A stretch of DNA of 64,000 nt from Punica granatum. Lineage: Eukaryota; Streptophyta; Magnoliopsida; Myrtales; Lythraceae. Position 1 is the first letter of the stretch. Each line of letters starts with the position of its first letter. Positions 34,171 to 45,352 of this stretch are shown here, piece after piece. The stretch is from positions 37,707,538 through 37,771,537 of the forward strand of contig NC_045127.1 of the NCBI RefSeq assembly GCF_007655135.1. The letters are read 5' to 3'. Position numbers and translations under genes: made by a program. The notes below the pieces were generated by a model. That model saw only the letters and a program-made list of their open reading frames with translations. It did no database searches and was not told where the DNA came from.

Positions 34171-37100
34171 GTGGCTCCCACGGAGTGTGACCTTCGTGAT
34201 GTCGAGATGGATGAGCTGAGGAGGCAAGTGCAACAACTCCAACAGCAACTTGAGCATCTCCAAGCTAGAAACCGTGACGAGACATGTCATGGTTTGGATA
34301 TTGGCGAGGTTGGGGAGGTTAACCCTTTCCATGACGAAGATTCTGATTCGTCCACCGAAAGGGCTTCTTCTCGACTTGGCAGGAGGAATCGTTTTGAGGA
34401 TTATGGCATCAAAGTCGACATTCCCGACTTTGAAGGTCAAATGCACCCAAAAGATTTCATTGATTGGTTGGCTACCGTTGAACGAGTCTTCGACTTCAAG
34501 AACATTTTCGAAGAAAAGAAGGTGAAGTTAGTCGCCATCAAATTGAAAAAAAATGCTTCAGTTTGGTGGGAGAACTTGAAGAGGCGTCGAGAACATGAAG
34601 GAAAACGGAGGATTGTGACGTGAGAAAAGATGAAACGGGAGCTCAAGAAGAAGTTTGTTCCTGCAAGCTACAAGCAAGATATTTTCTCTCGGCTCTACAA
34701 CTTCAAGCAAGAGGAGTTGACTATAGAGGAATACACCGCGGAGTTTGAGCACCACATGATGAAGTGCGATCTCGTAGAGCCCGAGGAACAAACCATTGCT
34801 CGATACCTTGGCGGTCTTCGATCCGAGATTCGTAACGTGGTCCAATTGCAACCTTATTGGACTTTCGAGGATGTTTGCAAGCTGGTCGTTTGTGTGGAGA
34901 AGCAATCGAAGGAGAAGAGTACTCATAAGACCTTGGGAAGAGACGGGGTCTCTAACCGGGGGAGTGCTCCGACTCCGTAGTCATCATCGACTGGTAAGGC
35001 TTCTTCTTCCAAGGCTACACCCGCACAAGGTGGCACTTCTCGCAACACTTCAAGCACGATATCAAAACAATGCTTTAAGTGTCGAGGATTTGGTCACATC
35101 GCTTCTGAGTGCCTGAATCGGAAGATTATTTCCTTAGTGGAGGAAGCTAATGATGAGCCGGTGTACGACACTTACGACGATGAGGAGAATGAGGTTGAGC
35201 AAGAAGAGGTCACTAATGGTGATCAAGGAAAGGCTCTCGTCGTTCAACGCATCTTGAAGTCCGCACATGTTAAGGACGATAAGTGGTTGCGGCATAACAT
35301 CTTCCACACCCGATGCACTTCCCATGGCAAAGTGTGCACGGTCATTATCGATAGTGGGAGTTGTGAGAATGTCATTTCCACTACCATGGTGGAAAAGTTG
35401 CATCTCAAGGTGGAGCCTCATTTGGATCCGTACAAGCTCTCTTGGCTCAAGAAAGGTAACGACGTTCATGTCAATAAACGTTGCTTGGTGCAATTCTCTA
35501 TTGGCAGGCATTATAAGGATGAGATTATGTGCGATGTGGTTCCCATGGATGCGTGTCATTTACTTCTTGGACGGCCGTGGTTATATGATCGATGGGTGAT
35601 TTATGATGGTTTTAAAAACACCTACTCCTTTGTAAAGGAAGGTATCAAGATTATTCTAGCACCTTGTAGAATGGAGAACAAGTCTAAGGTCGTCACGGGA
35701 GAAGGGAGCTCTTATCTCTCCAAATCTCAATTTCTCCAAGTCATGGATCGTTCTTCGAAGGCTTATGCACTCGTGCTCTTGGAGGAGAATGAAGAACGAG
35801 GGGATATTCCACCCGTAGTGAAGTCTTTGCTCGAAGAATTGCGGGATGTGGTGCCCGATGAGATTCCGTCGGGACTTCCTCCCATGCGGGATATCCAACA
35901 TCATATTGATTTGGTGCCCGGGGCTGCTATCCCAAGTAAGGCGACGTATTGAATGAGTCCAAAGGAACATGAGGAGCTTCAACGCCAAGTTGACGAACTT
36001 TTGCATAAGCGGTTGATTCGGGAAAGTTTGAGCCCTTGTGCGGTTCCCGCTCTTCTCATGCCAAAGAAGGATGGATCTTGGAGGAAGTGCATTGATAGTC
36101 GGGCTGTGAATAAGATCACCATCAAGTATCGCTTTCCAATATCGCGACTTGATGATTTGCTTGATCAACTTCATGGAGTTTCGGTCTTTTCCAAAATCAA
36201 CCTTAGGAGCGGATATCATCAAATTCGAATGCGTCCCGAAGACGAGTGGAAGACGGCATTCAAGACGAGAGATGGTCTCTACGAGTGGCTAGTTATGCCA
36301 TTTGGCCTCTCTAATGCCCCGAGTACTTTCATGCGCCTCATGAACCATGTGTTGAAAGCTTTCATCAGCAAGTTCTTGGTCGTCTACTTTGACGATATTT
36401 TGATCTATAGTACTAGCGTGGAGGAGCACTTGGAGCATCTTCAAGAGCTCTTTAAGATGCTTCGAGAGCAACGCCTATATGCCAACCTCAAGAAGTGTCA
36501 CTTCCTCACAAATAGTGTCAATTTCTTGGGTTATATTGTCTCTCAAGAAGGCATTCGCATGGATCCAAGTAAAGTGGAGGCGATCGTAAATTGGCCGACT
36601 CCAAGATCTCTCCAAGAGGTCCGGAGTTTCCATGGGCTAGCTTCTTTCTATCGGAGGTTCATTGCGGGGTTTAGCACTCTTGTCGCTCCTATCACGGAGT
36701 GCTTGAAAGGAAATATTAGTCAATGGGACATGGTGCTACCTCAAGCGAAGTTTGCTTATAACCGGTCTCAAAGCAAGTCTACCGGTAAGAGCCCATTCGA
36801 GGTTGTTTATTGATCTAATCCTATTGGTCCGTTGGATTTGGTCCCTCTTCTAATTAATCACTCTTTCAATAGTGATGCTTAAGAGAGAGTGAAGCAAATT
36901 CGGAGTATGCATGAAGAGGTTCGCAAGAAGATCATCCGGCAAAATGAGAATTACAAGGAGCAAGCCGACAAGTTCAGGAAGCTGGCAACTTTCAAGGAAG
37001 GAGACTTGGTATGGATTCATCTTCGCAAAGAGCGGTTTCCCCAAGGTCGCTTTGGTAAGCTCAAGCCTAGAGCTGATGGACCTTTTCGTATTTTGAAGAG

Positions 37101-37269
37101 AGTGGGTGAAAACGCATATAAGGTTGAGCTACCAGGAGACTATGGAATTTCTGCGACTTTCAATGTCTTTGACCTATTGCCCTATGCTGGAGAAGACAAA
37201 GGGTCCGACTTGGGGACAAGTCTCTTCCAACCGGGGGAGAATGATGGAGAAAACGAGAAGACCATATGA
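34171..37269 (+). pseudogene. CRM-like gag-pol, in-frame deletion and five stops
   Basis: One frame throughout, with stops at 34621, 34978, 35950, 36811 and 36880. Order: coiled-coil-like gag start (ELRRQVQQLQQQLEHLQ), gag core (IDWLATVERVFDF, ASVWWENLKRR, IEEYTAEFEHHMMKCD), zinc knuckle CFKCRGFGHIASEC, protease with IIDSGSCENVIS, reverse transcriptase with [26 protein letters not shown] and YFDDI. RT breaks off after APITECLKG (about 36711) and continues directly with late integrase ([14 protein letters not shown]), then the integrase C-terminal domain (GDLVWIHLRKERFP, DGPFRILKRVGENAYKV). The join keeps the frame, so RNase H and the catalytic integrase core were removed by one deletion. The last nine codons lie in the 3' LTR. 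An upstream ATG at 34135 is followed at once by a stop, so 34171 is the first usable start seen. Confidence 0.93.
37231..37241 (+). other. CRM-like polypurine tract
   Basis: CCGGGGGAGAA immediately precedes the 3' LTR start TGATGGAG and lies inside the coding frame. Confidence 0.85.
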
Positions 37270-37736
37270 TGATTCTAGAATATAATTAAAGGCTATTGGA
37301 CTGAAACCGAAGAGTCATTTCGTGCTTAGTTTTCTGAGTCTTTTCTACACTAAATAGGGTCAAATAAGATATCATTGGAAAGCCCTAGAAGTCTAGTTTC
37401 CAATGAATCAAACTGTTCGTAATTTGGAATTGTCTAGGAAAAGTTATTGTCATTTTCGTGAGTTGTGTCCAGAAAAAATCCGAGAAGATAGAATTAAAGT
37501 TAATGAGATGTCTTGGGAAGCTAAAAAGTCCTTGTGTCCTTGTTCTATAAATAGGATGATCGTGTAAGGATATGGGCAAGTCATCTTCAAAGCAATCAAT
37601 TTATATTCTAGAGTAACTCATTCTTTGAGTTGCTCTTCTCTGACTTCAAATAATTTAGGTGAATTCCTAAGGTTCTTCGGGTCGTTCGTTCGTTATTTTG
37701 GGGGCTTGATCCTCTCTTCTCTCCTTACCGCCATCA
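37242..37736 (+). repeat. CRM-like 3' LTR (495 bp)
   Basis: Begins TGATGGAGAAAACGAG and ends CTTACCGCCATCA. It is followed by the target duplication CTCTG. It begins within the end of the gag-pol frame. Confidence 0.92.
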
Positions 37737-37741
37737 CTCTG

Positions 37742-38041
37742 TTTCGTAATCCTGCGAAATTTCTTTCTCCGGGCCTTGCCCTTTTGATTCAATGGACGTT
37801 CTTACCTTACATCTAAAGGTCATCCCTGTCGATTTTGCATTTATTTTCTCTTGCAAGTAAACTTACGCATTTCTTATCCATTTACTTCGTATAAGGTATA
37901 ACATTCCCTACATATCCAAAGAAAGGAGAAGAAGATGGCCATTGGAGGCGTGCCATGTTGGTCACTGCGATCAAACTAGGGTGCTTCTGAAAATCTTTGA
38001 CTGCATCATCTACCCGAGCACTCACTCAAAGAGGGACAAGC
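37742..38041 (+). other. T2 3' end before LTR, with polypurine tract
   Basis: Resumes T2 after the CRM insert. The segment GGAGAAGAAGATGGCCATTG ... GGTGCTTCTGAAAATCTTTG aligns with T1 46922-47000. The purine tract AAAGAGGGACAAGC (38028-38041) abuts the LTR start and corresponds to AAAGAGAGGCAAGC in T1. Confidence 0.85.
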
Positions 38042-41000
38042 TGTCAGCACCCCATTTTGGCTCACTAGTTCAAGCAACGCCTATCAACAGCGATTCACAC
38101 CATAACTTGAGCATCGAATGACTCCTCAAATGACTCCCAAGCGACAGAACAAGCATACCTTTCAACGGAAAGTCATATCCGAAAACTGGTCTGACAGAAC
38201 ATTGGCAAACGAAATTAGCCATATATTACCCTGAAAACCCCAGTAGAAATACGCAACTGGGCAAATCAGACTGCAATATCCCTTTCAATTTCCCGAATGA
38301 CCTCTGAAGAGTAAAAAAGATCGTTTTCAACGTAAATTCATAACCGGAGGTCCTTTTCGCAGAAACTAGACACCAGATGGTTGGCCAACCCAGTGCCACT
38401 TATCTTAGGGCTCAATGTGAAATCCTCAGGTGGAATTCTATAATCCATCTAGGCCCTCATAACAGTGCTTTTAGAGTTTCAGATGCCATTTTCCAATCAT
38501 TCGGGGTTTGTTCTCAACAAACAGAGATCGCAGTGATCTCCGGATCATCCAAGCAACTCAAAAAGCATTCTGAGAAATCCGGCTTCGAACTCCTAGGACG
38601 TCTTCGACCTCACATTGGCAATACTAGCTTATTGGTCAATTATTTAGTCTGATTGACAATAAACGTTAAAATGACCAACGCAGAATGCAGACATGAGATA
38701 CATTCTTAGAAATAGCTAACTCTGCTCTGATCGCCTGAAATGAGCAAAAATCGACTTCCGAGCCTAAAAACCACACGAGCATTCTTTTAGGCAAAATGGG
38801 CAATTTTTGGCTCGTTTGAACCATTTTCGCGCGCACATTGACAATTCGATATTCGTTTGAGTCACGAACCTCGAACGCACAATCAATCGAGGCCCGAACT
38901 TCATCCCGAACTTCCCTCAAGGCCCGTGGGACGCACGGCCAGCCCTAGGGCAGCTGCAAATTGCCCAAACCGCCACTTCCCTTTGGCTTTTTCTTCCAAG
39001 CAACTTGCCATATCTTCTTCAAAAATATCAAGCCTACAATTCCTCTTCAGCACTCCACCTTCATCAATGCATTTGTCTCTTCTTCATCAATGCATTTTGA
39101 AGAAGTTTTTATCCCCATCCTCATTAGTGTAGCCGCCCAAGCCTAATCAAGGGCTTAATTGCACTTTGTTTCACTTAATTGCACTTAATGTTCACCTATA
39201 TATATCCTTTAAGTCATTAACTTAAAGACACACCTTCAAGCACTCTCTCTCAAGCTTTCTCACTCTTCAAATGCTCTCAAGAACTTGAAGAAAACTGCAG
39301 CAAGCTTCAGCAAAGAGAAAACAAAGCAAAACCCTCAAGAACTTAAGTCAGAATCATGGTGATCACCATCCCGGCTTAAATCCAAACTTAACCAAACTTC
39401 ATATTCCACATGTTTTCGATCCCCCTCAGTTCATTTCCGAAGTTAGATTTTAAGTTTGAAGCCTCTCAACCATAGAACTAGCCCACCACAGAACCGAATC
39501 TTCTTTTGGTCCTTCTCAAGTCAAAATTGCCAACCCGGGTTTCAAGGCCTTCCGGGTTGGTTTGAGTTGCCAAAACCAATCAACCACCTTCCTAAATGAC
39601 CTAAGGGTGTCCAAGAGTCGAGAGATCCTAGAAAAACCCGCTGGATTTGACCCAGCAAGAAGAAACAGCCCGACTGCCCAGTCGGTCGGATTTTCTTACT
39701 GTCTTTGCGTTTTCTTTGCAGATCGGGTTGATCTAAGACTCTTTTCTTCGAACGACCACCACAGTCACCTCTAGGGGTCTCTTAGGAGTCGGGAGCTATT
39801 AACCTTGCATCAAAATTCCATCGGGAGCCACCGTGGTGACGTCCGACCCGAAAACTACCCAATCGGGTCTGTTTCCTAGACGTGCTCTATTTTCCGTTAT
39901 CTTTGCAGGGATATAAAAGTCAACCCAACAACTCTGAAACCAAACGACCACCACTTAGGAGTCGGGAGCAACCGACCTTGCAACAAAATACCACTAGGAG
40001 CCTCCAAGAGAGTCGTTTCGTTCCGAACTGCCAGTCGGGTATGTTTTGACCCAGTCCGGTCTGTTTCTGTTTTACTAACACAACTTTACTCTCGATTTGG
40101 AAAATATATGCGTGCTCTCCTCCCGAAACCACTGCAGAGACGTTAAGCATCCTCTTGGCTTTCCGGAACATCCGAGCACTCTCCGAGAAGCCACCCGAGT
40201 TGCTCGAACCGACTTGTTTTCTCCCGGGTGCTAGTCAGGTCGGCCAGCGTCCGTTCGGGTCTCTCCAGCTCCATTCGGGTCAGTTCAATAAAACTAGCCC
40301 AAATCCGAGCTCAACTCAATGCCTATTCTCCAGACCCGACTTCCAATGGTCTCACCCACATCTCGGGACTAGGTATAACCATTTCCGACTTAGAGGAGTT
40401 AGGACTATTACATTTTCTTTGCATTTTGTGAGATTATAAGGCGGTCCTAGACCGGTTTGCATGCACAGTTCATATTTTTATGCATTTTTAGGTTGTATCA
40501 TGCATATTTATCATCGTGTGACGTGCTAGCATGTCGGGAAATATTTAAATCGAAGTCAGGGAGACCGTTTTAAACCGAAACGACCAAGGGAGCCCACGGT
40601 TTCCCTTTGAGGAAAGGTGACCGTGAGCCTTTTTTGGTTCTTCGGGTTATAACCGGTTTCCTTGCCCCGATTTAAGTCATTTCCCCAATTTCTTTATGAT
40701 TTTCTCTCATCAATGAAGGGTATCGTTTTATCGATTTCCTAAATAATTTGTTTGTGCATGTTTGCATGTTAAATGTGTTTTCTTAGTCACGGCGATACCG
40801 GTTTGTGCAAAACCATGTTATTCATCGTGTTTAATGTTTAAGTATGCGAGAAATAATCAAAATTGGGTTAAAGAGAGCGCTTGAAACCCAAAACGGGCCA
40901 AGGGAGCTCACGGCTATCCCCAAGCGGAAAGAACTGAGAGTTCTTTGACCTCATTAGGGTCAAGAACGGCCTTTTTACCTCGATAAAATTCATTTTTCGG

Positions 41001-42396
41001 ATTTTGTGCAAATTGCAATTTCAATAGCGTCGCAAATCCCGCATTAAAATGCCTTCAAAACGTTATTTTTTTTAAAAGCAAAATGCATGGATTCGGAAGT
41101 TGATGACTCTTTCGAGGCCATTTGGGTCTCGAGGGCATTTTGGTCATTTTGATCAAATTATCATCGACCTTTCTGAAACCGTCTTGATCGCCAATTCACG
41201 AATTGTTTTCATTAAATTAAATTTTTTGGGTACTCAGACTTCATTCAGTGGATCAATTCATGATCTGTCTGATTGTCTATAACTCGCACATTTACTACAT
41301 TCGGCAATAATTTACAAATAGAACAACTTTAGAAGCAATCCGCACACAAAAGACTTGACTACAGATACTATGTCTGTCAGGTCCCTAAAACAAAACCGAA
41401 TGCAAAATGTTTTACACGCGTTTGCTTGCTTAGCATATGGCATTTGCTTGCAAAAACACCCCTGGGTTAATAATTTATTAATCCACGTACACTCGACAAT
41501 AACAAACACATTGTCTGCCATCTGCATGTTGTTTTGTTACTTTTCTGCTCTTGTTTGTCTAGGCGAGTCGAGCCCAACCCATAGGACGCATTGCATATAA
41601 GGTTCAACGCCCTAATCATCGATCACAAGGTCCAATGCCCTATTCACTGAGAGCGCATGTTGAATTTCAGTTTTCGATATTTTCCTGAACTCACGGTGAG
41701 TCGGAGCAGAATGATAACCGAAAGTGAATCTACTGGGATTCAACTATTTGTAATTTGTATTTATTTATTTTTTTAGAGCATTGTTAGGATTTTACTTTGT
41801 ACATTTATTCTGTAAGAATCCTGGTCGATCAGTGAATGGTCCGAGAGTTGAATTATTCGAATCAGTTTAATGCTTGCCTTGAGGAAAGTTAACCCAAGAT
41901 CTAGCGGTTCCAATTCACGCAGGAATTCAACCATCATGGTTTGATGAACTGTAACGCGAGATAGTGAACTGATTCTCCGACATACGGGCCTACTTCTCTC
42001 TCGGCTTCTCAACCAACATCGCTTAGTTCACTGAATTTTCGACATCAAAATGTGTAAGCCGAACACAACTTAATTCACACGGTAAATAAATAAAATTGCA
42101 AGCCTAGCAAATCAGAGTACCGAAAGGGCGTACGGGATATAGGCCCGCACGTAACGTGAACCCCCGAACTCGGACTTTCCGGTTCCGCACAAACAAATGC
42201 CTTAACAAAACTAGGTGTATCACTAACCCAGACCCGGGTAACTTACCGGCCCTCAATCTTCAGGTCGTAAAATGGTAAGTGGCGACTCATTCTTACGCGT
42301 GTCCGTCATGCAGCCCCGGGAAGGTGGACAATCCCAAGCTGCGCGATCTAATAGTGCGCATGCGGGCCTCGACGAGAGCACATTCGAGTCCGTACA
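38042..42396 (+). repeat. T2 3' LTR (4355 bp)
   Basis: Starts TGTCAGCACCCCATTTTGGC after the polypurine tract and ends GAGTCCGTACA, followed by AGGGA. It shares the promoter-like block and TATA box (39197), the repeated module (39755 and 39947) and long stretches with the 5' LTR. It lacks 452 bp near 38117 and a block near 41315, but keeps the terminal 1.1 kb lost from the 5' LTR. That terminal part aligns with T1 54940-56272 (for example CATAGGACGCATTG and GTGTCCGTCATGCAGCCCCG). Confidence 0.92.
39148..39205 (+). promoter_or_regulatory. Candidate core promoter of T2 3' LTR
   Basis: AATTGCACTTTGTTTCACTT followed by AATTGCACTTAATG, then TATATATAT (39197-39205), then AAGTCATTAACTTAAAGACA. The spacing and bases parallel copy A (13022-13068) and T3a (59868-59916). 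Confidence 0.6.
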
Positions 42397-42401
42397 AGGG
42401 A

Positions 42402-44851
42402 AACTGCTCGGATTTGTGGTCAGCGAACGCAACATCGAGGTCGATACAGACAAGGTGAAAGCGATCATGAGCTACCCCCGCCATTGACGGTACGCGAAGT
42501 ACGAAACTTCTTGGGACGGCTAAACTACGTTGCGCGCTTCATCGCAAACCTGACAAACAAGTGTCAACCCCTCTTCCGCTTGCTTTGCAAAAACGCATCG
42601 ATCGAGTAGGACGATGAATGTCAGAAAGCCTTTGACACTATCAAGGCATACGTAGTTCGGCCACCGGTGCTGGTCTCGCCTTCACCGGGTCGACCTCTCA
42701 TCCTTTACTTGATAATGCGCCGACAATCCCTAGGATGTTTGTTGGGACATGAGGACGAGTCCACGCACACAGAACGCGCCATTTACTACCTAAGCAAGAA
42801 GTTTACCAAGGGAGAACCCAACTATCCGGAGATCGAGAAGATGTGCTGCATGCTGATGTGGGCCATGCAAAGACTCCGGCAATACACTCTCTACCATACC
42901 ATCCGCTTATTGTCAAAAGCAGATCCCCTAAAGTACTTACTTGACGGTCCGTCCTCCGTGAGGAACATCGTGAAGTGGCGCTGCTAGCTGACGGAGTACG
43001 ATATCAAGTACGTGTCGCGCACATCGGTCAAGGGGCAAGCAATCGCGGACTACCTAGCAGAATTCTCGATCGAGGACGACACCCCGATCAACTCTGACTT
43101 CCCAGACGAAAGGATCCTACATGTGGACGATGAGAAGGATAGACTCGTGTGGAAGATGTATTTTGTCGTCGCAGTAAATTCCACTGGATCTGGTATCGGC
43201 ACAGTGTTGATATCCCTTGACTGGCGCCATTATCCCATCGCAACAAAGATCGATTTTCCTTGCACCAACAATGTGGCCGAGTATGAGGCGTGCATCTTTG
43301 GCCTGCAGGCGGTGATCAACTTCAAGGTCAAAGAGCTAAAAATGTTTGGCGATTCCATGCTCACGATTTTTCAGACACTGCAACAATAAAAGACAAAAGA
43401 TGCGGAGCTAGTGCCGTACCATGAGTATCTCGAAGATTTGATAGAGAATTTCGAGAAGATCTCGTTCACGTACACGCCTCACATCAAGAACCAGTTTGCA
43501 AAAGAACTCGCATCGCTCGCATCCATAGGGAGCATTACAAAGGAAAACCTCATCGAGACCCTCGAGATCGAGATTGTCAAGGGCCCTGCCCACTGCGACG
43601 CAATCAAGGCAACCGACTGAAAGCCTTGGTATGAAGACATCAAGCATTTTCTGCTAACTGCCCAATACCCAGCGTTTGCCAACCGTCACGACCGGAAAAC
43701 ACTCCGGCATCTCGCAGCGCATTACGTCCTGAGCGGCGAGATGCTCTACCGCCGCTCTTTCGACGCCACACTACTCCGGTGTGTCGACGAAAATGAGACA
43801 CAACGCCTCATGGAAGAAGTGCACGAGGGGAGTTGCGGACCTCGCATGAACGGGATCATGCTCGCTAAGAAACTCATGCGATTGGGCTACTTTGGGTCTA
43901 CCATGGAGATCGACTGCGTCAAAGCATGTCTAGCACTACCACCTATGCCAAGTCTACACCAACCAATCAAAGCACCGACCAACGAGTTGCACCCGATAGT
44001 GGCTCCATGGCCCTTTTCAATGTGGGGCATCAACATGATTGACCCCATCCCTCCCAAAGCATCCAATGGGCACTTATTCATTCTAGTGGCAATCGACTAC
44101 TTATCCAAGTGGATTAAAGCCATCAAGCTTGCATCAGTTACCGCTAAAGCGGTGGCACGTATCCTCAAACGAGACATCATTGCCAGGTACAGGGTCCTCG
44201 CGACCATCATTACAAACAATGCCAAGAACCTAAACAAAAAAGTCATCAACAAGCTCTGCGCACAGTTCAAAATCCAGCACCGCAACTCCTCTCCGTATCG
44301 GCCCCAAATGAACGATTCGTAGAGACTACGAACAAGAACATCAAGAAGATCATCGAACAAATGATGGTAAACTGCAAGGACTGGCACGAGATGCTCATGT
44401 TTGCGCTCTTGGCATATCGGACATCTATCCGCATTTCTACCGAGGCAACCCATCTTCCTTGGTCTACGGCATGGAAGCAGTCCTCCTAATCGAAAGTCCT
44501 TGCCGAGTCTGAGCTTGAAGAAGCAAAATGGGCCAAGCAACGCTATGAACAGCTCAATCTCATCGACGAAAAGCGATTAACAACGCTTTGCCACGGTTAA
44601 TGCTACCAGCAGAGGATGGCTCATGCATTTAACGCATAGGTCCGCTACCGAGAGTTTAGCCTTGGTGACCTAGTCCTCCGAAAGGTCCTGCACGTCACGC
44701 CTGATTCTCGGGGCAAATTCGCGTACAAGTATGACGGACCTTCATTGTCAAGGAAGTCATCTTCGGAGGCGTAATCATCCTGAGCGACATGAACGGGACT
44801 GAAAACGCTCTCCCAATCAATGCAAACGCCCTCAAGAAGTACTTTCCCTAA
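42402..44851 (+). pseudogene. T1 RT end, RNase H, archaeal-type RNase H, integrase
   Basis: The T1 frame continues exactly after the T2 target duplication with KLLGFVVSERNIEVD. A one-base deletion follows near 42478, then RT thumb and RNase H (LGRLNYVARFIA, AIYYLSKKFTKGEPNYPEIEK), then a second RNase H (about 43147-43510: NSTGSGIG, TNNVAEYEACIFGLQA, VFGDS-like) of the archaeal type known from Tat elements, then integrase (SMWGINMIDPIPPKA, LVAIDYLSKWI, AKNLNKKVI, SPYRPQMN) and its C-terminal end to TAA 44849. Stops lie at about 42608, 42985, 43387, 43618 and 44320. Catalytic positions are lost: the first Asp of the second RNase H reads VV, its last reads K-E, and both integrase aspartates read Asn. 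Confidence 0.9.
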
Positions 44852-45060
44852 TAGCCTTCCGGCCGTCTTACTGCCCTTTCATTCCCCGCAGCTGCAATTC
44901 CGAACCAAGCATTCACTCCCCATCGTTCGCCTTCATGCTTCTCGGGTTTAGCGCTCGTCTCACCTCCCTTCTTCTTCTTTGGTTCACATCGAACCTCGCA
45001 TGTACCCCTTTCTTTATTTCTTTCATACTACAGAACATCTTGAGAGAAAAAGAATATTTT
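44852..45060 (+). other. T1 spacer after integrase
   Basis: Non-coding and pyrimidine-rich (CTTCTTCTTCTTTGG, CCTTTCTTTATTTCTTTC). No motif is recognised. Confidence 0.6.
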
Positions 45061-45352
45061 CCCGCTAGGTCGAAAACCTCTTTGAGGAGGCCTAGGTAAA
45101 AATTAGGAAATGAGGGGCACGACTTAAAATCCCGAAAAGGGGGGCCGTGGCAAAAGGAGAACATAAATCAAAATCCTCGCTAGACTGAAAACCCGTAAAG
45201 GGGGGTCTAAACAAAAGTTAGAGGAACCGAGAGGTGCGATCGGACCCCAACACAGACGGTCGTAGCAAAATGTGAGCTCTAATGAGATAAAAAAAAAATA
45301 GAAAGGTACCCCGCTAGGTCGTCGCGCATCTTGCGGCCTAGGCAAAAATTAA
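45061..45352 (+). other. T1 hairpin array (five hairpins, each followed by AAAA)
   Basis: Arms that can pair: CTAGG 45065-45069 with CCTAG 45091-45095, enclosing CCTC/GAGG; CACGAC 45118-45123 with GCCGTG 45144-45149; TAGAC 45181-45185 with GTCTA 45205-45209; TGCGATCG 45235-45242 with CGGTCGTA 45257-45264 (two wobbles); CTAGGTC 45314-45320 with GGCCTAG 45335-45341. Each is followed within a few bases by TAAAA, CAAAA or ACAAAA. Most have AAAAYCC just inside the left arm. Arm sequences differ while pairing is kept, which suggests selection on RNA structure. Confidence 0.65.

Larger units (their letters stand above)
33648..37736 (+). mobile_element. CRM-like Ty3/gypsy element with internal pol deletion
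   Basis: A 4,089-bp element with LTRs 33648-34106 and 37242-37736. LTR ends are the inverted pair TGATGG...CCATCA; the left LTR's first base is changed (GGATGG). It is flanked by CTCTG duplications at 33643-33647 and 37737-37741. It has a tRNA-iMet primer site, a single gag-pol frame and a polypurine tract. RNase H and most of integrase are missing, so the element is a deletion derivative. LTRs beginning TGATG, the gag wording (DFLDWL-type core, VWWENLK) and a pol frame that reads into the 3' LTR suggest the CRM (centromeric) clade; a Reina or Galadriel type is less likely but possible. Confidence 0.88.
21039..42396 (+). mobile_element. T2: large Tat-type element lacking recognisable pol
   Basis: T2 spans 21,358 bp, or 17,264 bp without the CRM insert and its duplication. 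Its ends are TGTCAGCACC and CCGTACA, and it is flanked by AGGGA at 21034-21038 and 42397-42401. Removing it restores a continuous T1 reverse-transcriptase frame, which independently confirms both boundaries. Inside are a 5' LTR with a damaged 3' end, a DUF7745-like ORF1 (25581-26977), gag (27351-29320), a region without recognisable protease or pol, a hairpin array, a minisatellite and the polypurine tract before the 3' LTR (38042). It probably depended on the enzymes of relatives such as T1. Confidence 0.93.

Noticed and set aside
33856..36222. Minus-strand open frames up to 196 codons
   Set aside because: They are antisense to the CRM-like LTR and gag-pol, which have clear domains on the plus strand.
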